This document shows, piece by piece, positions 42,628 through 51,700 of a DNA stretch of 64,000 bases. The stretch is from contig OX637343.1 of assembly GCA_951799405.1 (NCBI GenBank), positions 4,774,001 through 4,838,000 on the forward strand, written 5' to 3'. Source of the DNA: Agapetus fuscipes (lineage: Eukaryota; Arthropoda; Insecta; Trichoptera; Glossosomatidae). Under the pieces are notes generated by a model. The model made no database searches. It was given only the letters and a program-made list of their open reading frames with translations, and was not told the DNA's origin. A program made the position numbers and the translations under genes. The stretch's first letter is position 1. Each line of letters opens with the position of its first letter.

Positions 42628-42878
42628 CATATCCCGCCTCAGTGATCGCTCGCTGGTTGTGTGGTCGCTGGTCCGTGGAGCGCTGGGTCGCGCCCTCGGT
42701 CACGTGGTCGGCAGCATGCTGGGAGGCGTGCTCGCGCGCGTGCTGGGCGTGCTCAGCGTGCTGGGTGTGCGTGCGCACGCCAGCTGCGCGAGGGGGGGAC
42801 ACGTTGCATGTGAGATACTACACCAGCCACTGCAGCATGAGTGGGAGGTGGATGTGATCTTCATACATGGACTGCACG
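42628..42878 (+). CDS. SERAC1: SERAC1-like gene, exon 2 of 7
   Basis: A 251-nt exon with acceptor CTTCCAG and donor G/GTAAGG. It encodes a glycine/leucine/arginine-rich hydrophobic segment (RALGHVVGSMLGGVLARVLG, a possible membrane or amphipathic segment) and then HEWEVDVIFIHGLHG. The last part is the first strand and HG oxyanion motif of the alpha/beta-hydrolase fold, where SERAC1 proteins have a very similar HGL.G. The exon ends after one base of the glycine codon, which exon 3 completes (G-STQKTWRQ). It is strikingly GC-rich compared with the introns. SERAC1 is known in vertebrates as a mitochondria-associated protein needed for phosphatidylglycerol remodelling and cholesterol trafficking; function here is inferred from homology. 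Confidence 0.88.
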
Positions 42879-43739
42879 GTAAGGAAAGTTGAAAGGCCAT
42901 TTTTAGTTAATAAAATCTAGTTGAATAAATAATGGTGATGACTGTGGTTATTTGGTATGGATGAAATGTTGGCCGCCAGTAATAACGGCGGGTTTATCTC
43001 TATTTGGGTTGTAGCTACTACAGCGGGTACATGTTACTAGTTAGGGATTGTCCTACCAACTGAATATTTCTACCTGTATTGCAGAGGGCAACATTGCAAA
43101 TCTATCTAACCATAGACTAGATATATTTATTTATTACCATTATACTTCGCAGTATGGATGATCAAGTTGACTCTTTTCATTGGTTCTTAATAATTTATGT
43201 GAAATCCTATGTTTTCTTGAATTCTCCATTTTGTGTTTTGACACCCAATAATTACCTACACTGTACACATGCCATAATGTCTTCAAATAATACCCTTTTC
43301 CTTTAAAAATTGTAAAATTTACCAAAAAGATTTATAATGCGTACGCACAATGTTCGCGCAGGCGTGAGTTTCAAAGCTACCAACTTTCTGGCAAGGTCTC
43401 ATTGTTTCACTCAAGTTTTTTTGTTGACAACGAAATGACACTGTGAAGATCTTTGATCTCTTTCTAACTAAGGACGATTTGCCGTTAACTAAGTTGAAAC
43501 GGATGTAGTGTCTATTGTACCTACTTAAAATAGTTTCAATGTAGTCCACAGATATCATAAGTCAAAGGCTCCACCTATTTTTTAATTGGCACAAAAATCT
43601 ATCTAACACAACTGAGGATTATTATTTCTTCAAAAGAGTTTCTTTATTTTATTTTAGCAAATTGAGCTAGGTGAAAACAAACCTGCACTTTTAAAACATC
43701 AGTAAGTTGTTTGCATTAATGATTCACTTGGTGTTTCAG
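42879..43739 (+). other. Intron 2 of the SERAC1-like gene
   Basis: GT...AG intron (GTAAGG to TTTCAG). No recognised repeat fills it. The 43320-43560 stretch shares short blocks with 36440-36560. Confidence 0.7.
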
Positions 43740-45156
43740 GTTCCACTCAAAAGACCTGGAGGCAAGGTGACTGGTTCAGCAAATATGGGCGCGTGGAAGG
43801 TTTAGAACTGAGAAAAGGCGACCAGCACACACAAAGCACATGCAGCACCAAAATCTGTACGCAGTGCGGCAAACAGACATTGAATGATGATGACACCACC
43901 AAGCACCACAAAGGAAACTCGGAACCTGAAGATGCTAGCCAAATATCGAAATTGCAGATAGATGGTGGAGCAAAAGATGTAGAAGATACAACAAAAATTA
44001 GCTTCATTGATGAAGAACTCAGCTTGTATAATGACAAAGTTAATAAGTTTAACGACATTATAAATCTGAACGAGTTTCATCTGAGCGACAAGGAAATATT
44101 CTTAGATGACTTTGGAGTTCAAAAACATCGCTGGAGAAGTAAAAGTGGCGTAGGAGACACAACGGACACAATGATTAATGGTGGTGGCAATGAAGTCAGG
44201 GTGGAATTGTGCTGTGATACCGAGATACAAGGCTGCGATAATGAAGAACTTAGTTCTGTTTGCTGTAGGGAAGATGGCTTACTGAAGAAGTTTTTCAAAC
44301 AAACGGGTGACCATGGTGATAAAGATAATTTAGAATTTAACTTGCAAGAAATACAAAAGTCTGTGGAAGACATGTTTAATTGCGAAGAAAGTGAATGTTT
44401 GATTGAACCAAAAAAGGATGAAAAACGAGGCAATGGAAGCTGTGAGGTTTTTGATTTTAATGAGGGTCTACTGGATTCTCTGCAAGATATATTTGTTTTG
44501 TACAATGAAGAACATGATGATGTTTCTGAAGTCAGCCAAATGAGCAGGAAAAGGAAATTACCAAAGAGTATCGGGGCAAAAAAGAGTCAGCGAGAAAATG
44601 TTTCATTCAAAGTTCGGAAGGTTCAAAAAAAGAAATTTCCCGAGCTGCTTCAAGGTGATGAAGTGGGACTAGTAAAAAGTGATGAAATAGAGTCGGAAGA
44701 TGGAGATGTCATCTTTTACATAGGTGAGAATGACTCTAAAGATGACCAGCTTCAAGATGCTTGGAAATCTAATGAAGACAACGTCGAAGTAGTGTTTCAT
44801 TCCAATGTTACCTGCAGTTGCAGTCAATCAGTATTGAAGCAAGAAGAAAAATCAACAGGGAATCTGCAAGATCAGGAAGTGAAAAATTATGGAACAGAGA
44901 TTGTCAATGATGGTTTCGATAAGAAATCTTCGCTGGAGCTGACTCAAGTGGATTTGGATGATGCAGGAGAGTGTTGCGGTTGTGCCAATGCAGTTGGCTG
45001 CCCAGTTTCAGGTCCGTCTCTTCTTCAGCGAGGTTTGAGTGACTGCTGGCCGCGAGATTGGATTCCCTTGGATTGTCCTGGTGCTCGGGTCATCAGTCTC
45101 TCATACTGCACGGACCAGTACCTTTGGAGACCCATGTGGCTGAAACCATACTCCAG
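43740..45156 (+). CDS. SERAC1: SERAC1-like gene, exon 3 of 7 with long acidic insertion
   Basis: A 1417-nt exon (TTTCAG acceptor, AG/GTTATT donor) without internal stops in the gene frame. It opens with STQKTWRQGDWF, the KTWRQ segment expected after HGLHG in SERAC1, and closes with DCWPRDWIPLDCPGARVISL and SYCTDQYLWRP, matching the family's CWP..W...DCP.(L/A)R(I/V)IS region. Between them are roughly 400 residues, rich in Asp, Glu, Ser, Asn and Lys, with Cys pairs (CTQCGK) and basic patches (RKRKLPKSIGAKKSQR, a possible nuclear-localisation-like cluster). As I recall it, the vertebrate protein has only a few tens of residues here. The insertion keeps an open frame and shows no transposon motif. 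Confidence 0.85.
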
Positions 45157-45309
45157 GTTATTTCTTGTGCATATTTTCATTTTAGATTAATATCAAAAAA
45201 TTAGACCTCTTGTTTTCACTGGGTAAAACGTCTCTTGCTGGCATTGTCAGCTGGGTGCTGAATGTCCATTATGGATTGCAGAATCGAGAATGATTTTTAT
45301 TTTTTAAAA

Positions 45310-45592
45310 GACCTGTCTATAGTCTAGTGGTAAAGCTTCGGACATGTAAATAGAAGGTTATGTGTTCGAATCCCGGCAGAGCACAAATAATATACCATTT
45401 ATATTTTCAAATATGCTCTTTGCTTTGGTTGAATAATTCATAAAACCTTTACCAAAGACCGATCACTAAAGGTCCATTCAGCCTTACATCAACTACTTAG
45501 GTCCTGCTTGAGTATTGACACTTTGACGACCAAGACGACCAAGCTTGTAAACAACACCCCTGCGGCACTACAACAAGTGTCATAAACCCCTA
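45310..45592 (+). repeat. SINE-A copy with poly-A-type 3' end (5' part)
   Basis: Head CTGTCTATAGTCTAGTGG and B box GTTCGAATCCCGGC, SINE-A body, then the alternative 3' end CTGCGGCACTACAACAAGTG. It is interrupted by MITE-E and resumes at 45834. Confidence 0.8.
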
Positions 45593-45833
45593 CGGTGCTA
45601 TTCTTAGACATTTTAGTCATCCGTTGAGCCCACGCTTTGACAAACTCACGATGCATTTGTATGAAGACCTGTCAATCCAAGATGGCCGCAAGTGAATAGC
45701 TGATTAGTCTTCATACAAATATTACCAAAATTTGGTAGGTAAGAATTACCATGGTGATGAGACTTTCAGCCCATGCATCATTAGTTCAAAGCGGGGGCTC
45801 AACGGACGACTAAAATGTCTAAGAATAGTACCG
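45593..45833. mobile_element. MITE-E copy (241 bp)
   Basis: Termini CGGTGCTATTCTTAGACATT and, inverted, CGGTACTATTCTTAGACATT. The target duplication is CTA (45590-45592, 45834-45836). Removing the element rejoins the SINE 3' end ACCCCTAGAGTC as seen uninterrupted at 58280. The 3-bp duplication suggests a PIF/Harbinger-type mover. Confidence 0.9.
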
Positions 45834-45895
45834 CTAGAGTCTCTGAAACCTAGGGAGTCTCCAGCACAGGACTTCTTAAAAATAAAAAAAATGGG
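45834..45895 (+). repeat. SINE-A poly-A-type 3' end (continuation)
   Basis: AGAGTCTCTGAAACCTAGGG, CTCCAGCACAGGACTTCTTA and an A-rich tail. It matches 58275-58345 and, inverted, 56590-56655. Confidence 0.8.
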
Positions 45896-46011
45896 GCTCA
45901 AAAGAATTTAACATAGGAAAATGAATACACAGAAAAGTTCCATAAATTCAGGAAGGGTTCTCTTACATCCATGTACATCCATCACACTGATTCTTCACTT
46001 TCTCCACCCAG

Positions 46012-46139
46012 GAGCTCCCTTGAGTCTCGCGCTGCAGAGATGGCCCGCCTCCTGCGGGGTAAAGGAGCCGGCACTAAGCCCATAGTGTGGGTGGGGCACT
46101 CCAAGGGTGGACTCTTCATCAAACATCTGCTGGCTACAG
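46012..46139 (+). CDS. SERAC1: SERAC1-like gene, exon 4 of 7 (nucleophile)
   Basis: A 128-nt exon (CACCCAG acceptor, ACAG/GTAAAC donor). It reads SSLESRAAEMARLLRGKGAG, then KPIVWVGHSKGGLFIKHLL. GHSKG is the GxSxG nucleophile elbow of serine hydrolases, so the Ser in it is the predicted catalytic nucleophile. SERAC1 proteins have a similar HS.GGL(L/F).K motif. The first base completes the Arg codon begun at 45155-45156. Confidence 0.93.
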
Positions 46140-46256
46140 GTAAACAATACTCTTCACACTCATTAAATGGATGCTAGAATAGCTTTCAAACGGTTAGAAT
46201 AGGGTTTATTCACATTTTTTTTTTTGTATTTCATGATCATTTTGTATTTCAATCCG

Positions 46257-46590
46257 GTCGATAGCTCAGTTGGTAGAGTGCTTGCATTCCATGCCGTGAG
46301 CTCGGGTTCGAATCCCACCGAGGGTGTCAGAAATGATTTCCCGTTTCGGTGTTTATTTCAAACCCCAGAATAAAATACCGGCAAGGTTTACTCAGCCTTC
46401 ACAAGAGATGAGTACCAGCCCTCTCGGGAGCTGGGAAACCCCCACTTCAGCTGAAGTAGTTGGCGTAAGGCCGGCCCCCTTACCTGTAAAAATAAATAGG
46501 TTCAACTCGCCACATGCGACCCTTTTGGGGATAACGCGGCAAGAAGTTACACTATATGCGTAGCTTAGTTGCGTTGCGTTGCGTCATAAA
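46257..46590 (+). repeat. SINE-B copy, canonical full length
   Basis: The best example of the family: GGTCGATAGCTCAGTTGGTA, then GGGTTCGAATCCCACCGAGG, the TTCCCGTTTCGGTGTTTATT block, ACTTCAGCTGAAGTAG, GGGGATAACGCGGCAAGAAG, and a tail of GTTGCGTTGCGTTGCGT. It lies inside intron 4. Confidence 0.92.
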
Positions 46591-46689
46591 ATGATAGACT
46601 ACATTTTTTAAAATGCATCTGCATTGAAAAAAAAAATATATGTGGCGACGTTTTTAAATTATAGCTCTTCAAAATTTGCGCATTTTCGA

Positions 46690-47110
46690 TTTCTGGACCT
46701 AATTTATACAGATTATTGAGATCATTCCAGAAACATGGAGAATCGTTCCATACCACCTTGGTGGATTTCACAGGAATATTCAAATCAACACTTATTTAAT
46801 CTCAAACAAATACAAATCATTATTAGGTACCTATCTAAGGATCTTCTCATTTCTAGAGATTTCATAGACTTATTATAAGACTCAAACAGGCAAACCTAAC
46901 ATAAATGTTTTAGGCTTACACAGCCGGCTGATGACGATGGAGTGATGTTTTCCAAGATTTAGCATGAATTAGCGTGAAGAAGCTCATCGTTGACATGGGC
47001 GAAACATCCGGAAGCTCCGGCTCCCATAGACCACGGCAACAGATCCCGGAAAACATCACTTCAATAAACCTAACAGAACTACTAACATCTTACATATTCG
47101 TAACAGTATA
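46690..47110 (+). repeat. Rep-I copy split by an HHR-element
   Basis: It aligns with 37735-38110. The inserted HHR-element at 46902-47065 is bordered by exact 10-base repeats (aaacctaaca). Confidence 0.6.
46902..47065 (+). mobile_element. HHR-element copy (164 bp)
   Basis: The exact flanking duplication aaacctaaca (46892-46901, 47066-47075) defines the ends. The start resembles, inverted, the end of 42041-42260 (GCTTACACAGCCGGCTGATG compared with CATCAGCCGGTCGTGTAAG). The hammerhead-like core (TGAAGAAGCTCATCG ... GGGCGAAACATCC) is decayed: the GTC cleavage triplet is ATC here. One inverted arm is largely deleted. Confidence 0.7.
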
Positions 47111-47129
47111 CAGAATTTATTGATTATTT

Positions 47130-47440
47130 AAAAATGATAACAAACTTTGTTTAGTTCTACTTTATTTATTTTTATTTAGTTACAAACAAAAATAACGAGT
47201 TGTGACCGGTTTCGGCCTCTTGGCCATCCTCAGAGAAGTTTCTCTGAGGATGGCCAAGAGGCCGAAACCGGTCACAACTTGTTATTTTTGTTTGTAACTA
47301 AATAAAAATAAATAAAGTAGAACATCCTCAGAGAGTTTCTCTGAGGATGGCCAAGAGGCCGAAACCGGTCACAACTCGTTATTTTTGTTTGTAACTAAAT
47401 AAAAATAAATAAAGTAGAACTAAACAAAGTTTGTTATCAT
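47130..47440. repeat. Palindromic repeat with three hammerhead-like motifs
   Basis: The left arm (about 47130-47236) and right sequence are near-perfect inverses, and the right arm is itself duplicated (47238-47322 and 47337-47440). Each unit carries CTGAGGATGGCCAAGAGGCC followed by GAAACCGGTC, which can fold GGCC/GGCC as stem II. This unit type is familiar from Penelope-like element terminal repeats, though no PLE coding sequence is nearby. Confidence 0.75.
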
Positions 47441-47533
47441 TTTTTAATAAAATTAAATGGAGTTCTACAATGTTTCCGTTAAAACTTTTCAAAAAAAGAA
47501 TTTATTGAATATTTGCCTTGTCCATGATTTCAG

Positions 47534-47749
47534 GTCACGAGCAACAGTCATCTACCATCGCTAGTCGTCCATCTCCTGATGCTGCTCCTCCGTCTGTCTC
47601 CGAGTCTGCAGCCCCTCCAGAGCTGAGCCTCCTGGAGGCCACCCGAGCCCTGCTGTTCCTCTCAGTCCCCCACCGCGGCTCTCCGCTGGCCAATATCACC
47701 CTGAAACCTCTGCTGACCACATCGACGGAATTGCACGAGATACAAAATG
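47534..47749 (+). CDS. SERAC1: SERAC1-like gene, exon 5 of 7
   Basis: A 216-nt exon (TTTCAG acceptor, AATG/GTCAGT donor). It begins by completing the Gly codon after LLAT, runs through a Ser/Pro/Ala-rich linker (about 30 residues) and reaches LLEATRALLFLSVPHRGSPL, matching SERAC1's (F/L)(Y/L)SVPHRGSPLA segment, a strand and turn following the nucleophile helix. It ends TTSTELHEIQN plus one base. Confidence 0.92.
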
Positions 47750-48056
47750 GTCAGTGGATAAGAAATCATGTCAGATCTATGTACAGTAATATCCTGGACT
47801 TATGTGATAGGTGGGACCACGTAAGTCGATCGAATATCGATCACTTCTTCTATTATACCATCGATTTGTTCAGGATCTGAGGCTGAATTGTTATTCCACA
47901 CTGAACACGATCGAACTTGTCATAAACCGAACATGTGCGAAATGATCAAAAAGATATCGACAGATATAGACAGCGTATCTCTGAATTTGCATAAAACGGG
48001 GTAGCGTAAGTCGGGGTATTACTGTTTTTACTTTTTCTGTGTTCTGCATTACAGTC

Positions 48057-48289
48057 TGTAATGTATAATTATGATATGATTATTTAGAGTAGGTAATATC
48101 ATATATAAGGTAATGTATTATTGTAATATAATATTATTAGAGATTATTATTGCTTCACTGAGCAGTCTGGTTTTGTCTCTCGCCTTGTAAACACTGAAAT
48201 GGAATAATACATCACATTGAAACCAAGACTCATCTGTTCGTCTGATTGATATCCCCCATCCACAATAAACATCCCCAAAATACATCACA
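48057..48289 (+). repeat. 5' LTR of the gypsy element
   Basis: It begins TGTAATGTATAATTATG and ends ATACATCACA (TG...CA). A TATATAAGG motif near 48107 may be the promoter; ATGGAATAATA and CACAATAAACATC (AATAAA) provide polyadenylation-type signals. Confidence 0.95.
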
Positions 48290-48290
48290 G

Positions 48291-48305
48291 TGGCGCAGTC
48301 AGGAT
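48291..48305 (+). promoter_or_regulatory. Primer binding site
   Basis: TGGCGCAGTCAGGAT starts one base after the 5' LTR. The leading TGG pairs with a tRNA CCA end, and this sequence type is common in insect gypsy elements. The priming tRNA is not identified. Confidence 0.75.
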
Positions 48306-48760
48306 AAAGAAGAACCATATAAAACGGGATAAAAAAATTTTTTTGGAAGAAATAAAATAATATTGTTGCAAGAGCAACATGTGGGAATCTTCGAGAAGGA
48401 AGAAGGATCTGAAGACTGAGGATCACGAAGCCAGCTGAGGCGAGGTTGCTGCAGGGAGAACTGGAAGAAGTCTGAAGAGAAGGAGCGGTTTTCTTCAAGA
48501 GGAAGAGAACTCACGGAGCCAAGAGGAATCGCTGCAGGGAGTTACTGCAGCGGTTTTTTTTTTCAAGAGGAGAGGATCCAACTGGGGCGGAGTGCTGCAG
48601 GGAGTACTGCAGGAGCTGGGAGCCTTGAGGGTCGGTTTCCTGGAGGTGACTGCTGCAGGGAGTGGAAGCCACTTTCTGAGGGTCACGTAGGCGTTTCCTG
48701 GACTGTCGGACGCAGAAGCAGATAAGATTTTTGTTTTCTTTCTTTCTGCCGTTTCAGACT
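48306..48760 (+). other. Gypsy leader (untranslated region)
   Basis: Purine-rich sequence with repeated CTGCAGGGAG-type segments. It ends in a pyrimidine tract TTTTCTTTCTTTCTGCCG and TTTCAG just before the start codon, which resembles a splice acceptor. No open frame on the plus strand. Confidence 0.6.
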
Positions 48761-51700
48761 ATGGAGGGAACACGGAGGAGTCTAAGTCCTTTTTGCCATA
48801 GGACTGGAGATTGGGATGTCTTCAGACTTCGGCTCGACCAAGTTCTCATTTTGTATGATGAGAAGTTTTTAACTGAAGAACGCAGAAGGGCTGTTCTATT
48901 ATCGTCTCTCACCAGGGAGACTTTTCAGACGGTGTCTGATCTATGTTTTCCGAAAAAGATTTCGGAGGCAAAATTCGAGGAGTTGATTGATATTATTGGG
49001 GGTCATTGTGGGGTAAAAAAAAATATATTTGAGTATAGGGAGTCATTTTATTCATGTAAACAGCTCGAAACCGAGTCAATTAAGGATTATATAGCTAGAT
49101 TGAAAAAAATTGCGGTAGACTGTAAATTTGAGGATAGATTGGAGGCAAATTTGAAGGATATATTTTTAATAGGTATCAGACAGAACAAAATAAAGCAGAG
49201 AATATTTTTAAAAGCAACGGAATTGAAATTATCTGAATGTGTAGAATTAGCGAGAACAATGGAACATTTGTGTGGTCAAAACAATTCAGAAAGTATAAAT
49301 TTAATGAGTTCGTGTAATTCGAGGGATTCCACAGAAACTCGGAAGTCAAGGGATAGACAGCGAAATTCTGAAATCAAGCGAAATAATTCAAATGATAGTA
49401 AGAAATCTATTTTTAGACATGCAAGTATTTCAAGTGATAGGAATAATAATTATAAATGCTTTAACTGTGGTAAATTCGGTCATAAACAAAATGCATGCAA
49501 GTTTTTAAATAAAAATAATAATAATATTAAATGCTTTAAATGTAACAAATCTGGTCATTATGCAAATAAATGCAAGTTTCGAAGAATAAATACAATAATG
49601 GCCATTAATGAGATGGATGGTCCCATTTTTTTAAACGTAAAGGTAAATGATACAGATCTAAAAATGATTTTAGATACGGGTTCTGGGGTGACTATTATTC
49701 CTTGGCACATATTTAATGAACATTTTTCAAATATTAAGTTAGAACATTGTGATTTGAAATTATCAAGCTATGATGGTACTCAACTACAAGTAAAAGGTCG
49801 TAAGTACATGAGAGTAGAATATCAAGGAAGTAAAGAGTACATAGAAATAATTGTTGTATATAAAGGGTCGTCTTCTTTATTAGGTCGGAATTTTTTGAAT
49901 ACTTTTAAAATAAATTCATTCAATGTTAGCGATAATATTTATTCAGTAGGAAATAATAATACGAATTATAATGCAGATTTTTTTTCTAGTATGAGAAAAA
50001 AATATCCAGCTGTTTTTGAGAGTAAAGCAGGTACTTTTAAAAATTTTGAAGCGGAGATAGAAGTTATAAAAGACTTTAAGGCAAAATTTGTTAACCCGAG
50101 GCCAATTCCTTTTAATTTGAGAATAAGGGTAGAAAAAGAAATAGATCGCATGTTACAAGAAGGTATTATTGAGAAAGTAGAGACTAGTGAAATGGCAAGT
50201 CCAATAGTGATTGTGAAAAAAAAAAATGATGAAATCAGAATATGTGCCGATTTTAAAAATACTTTGAATCCAATGTTAAAAAAAATAAAGTACCCGTTAC
50301 CTAGAGTAGAAGATTTAATAAATAGAGTAAATGGAGCAAAATTTTATGCAAAATTAGATTTGAGAAATGCTTTTTCTCAAATTAGGTTGTCGGAGGAGTC
50401 GAGAAATCTTTGTGTGATTTCGTCACCATTTGGGTTATTTAGGTACAAGGTACTTCCTTTTGGTCTCACGACGTCACCAGCGATATTTAGCAGAGCTTTA
50501 TATTCGGCAATTCAAGGGTTGGATGCGATAGCATTTATGGATGATTTGTTAATTTATGGGAATACATTGCAAGAATTGGAGAAGGCAACGGAAGAGGTAA
50601 TTAAGCGTTTAGAACGTAGTGGATTTAGTGTTAATTTACAAAAATGTGAATTTGGGTTGACAGAAGTTGAATATTTGGGATTTCAAATATCGAGGGATGG
50701 TGTGAAACCACTTCAACATAAAGTTGAAGCTATAAAAAACTTGAAAACTCCAAGTGACATATCGGAGGTACGCTCTTTTTTAGGTGCAATAAATTATTAT
50801 AGAATTTTTATAAGAGATTTAGCTAGCGTTTTGCAGCCGTTGTACAAATTATTAGAAAAAGGAGCAAAATTTAGCTGGACAAAAGAATGTCAATTAGCTT
50901 TCGATAAAGTAAAAGCTATTTTAGTCTCCGATAGGATTCTGGTACATTATAATCCAGAGTTACCGGTGAAGGTAATTACTGACGCAAGTGACCAAGGTCT
51001 ATCGGCGATAATTTGTCATAAATACGAGAACGGATTAGAAAGACCAATTGCGTATGCGAGTAGAACTTTGTCGAATACAGAGAAAAAATATTCCATTTTA
51101 GATAAAGAGGCATGTGCTATTATATTCGCATTAAAAAAGTTTTTTCAATATATTTATGGGAGGCAGTTTATTCTAGTTTGCGACAACAAGCCATTGGTTC
51201 ACATTTTGGGTGAACATAAAAACATACCTATACTGGCAGCTAATAGATTACAAAGATATGCATTAATTTTGCAAGGATTTGATTATACTATTGAATATGT
51301 TCCGTCAAAGGATAATAAAGCAGATTTTTTGTCGAGGTTACCAATGAGTAGTACGGATAATGAGGGGGAAGATAATATTGAGATCATAAATGAGATAAAC
51401 ATTGAGGATGTTGAAGGAGAATTTTTAAACTGTATTGCAGTAGAAACAAATTTAAATGTAGAATGCATCAAGGAAGCATCTCGTAATGACAAGGTCATTT
51501 GTGAGATAAAAGAGTATTTAAAAACAGGGTGGCCAAATAAATCCAAAATGACAAATGGATTGGTAAAATGGTGGTTTTTAAGAGAAAAGTTAAGCGAATC
51601 AAATGATTGTTTATTTTATGAAAACAGATTGGTAATACCATTGGCATTAAGGGAAGATATTTTGAAGTTTATTCACAAATCTCACATGGGAATTGTAAAA

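Noticed and set aside
47535..47720. Minus-strand frame opposite SERAC1-like exon 5
   Set aside because: It is a shadow of the GC-rich exon; the plus strand carries the family motif SVPHRGSPLA and matching splice phases.
48118..48498. Minus-strand frames across the gypsy LTR and leader
   Set aside because: They overlap LTR and leader sequence, recur in the second LTR and have no recognisable domain.
48731..48760. Start of gag-pol 30 bases upstream
   Set aside because: The codon there is TTG; the first ATG in frame is at 48761.
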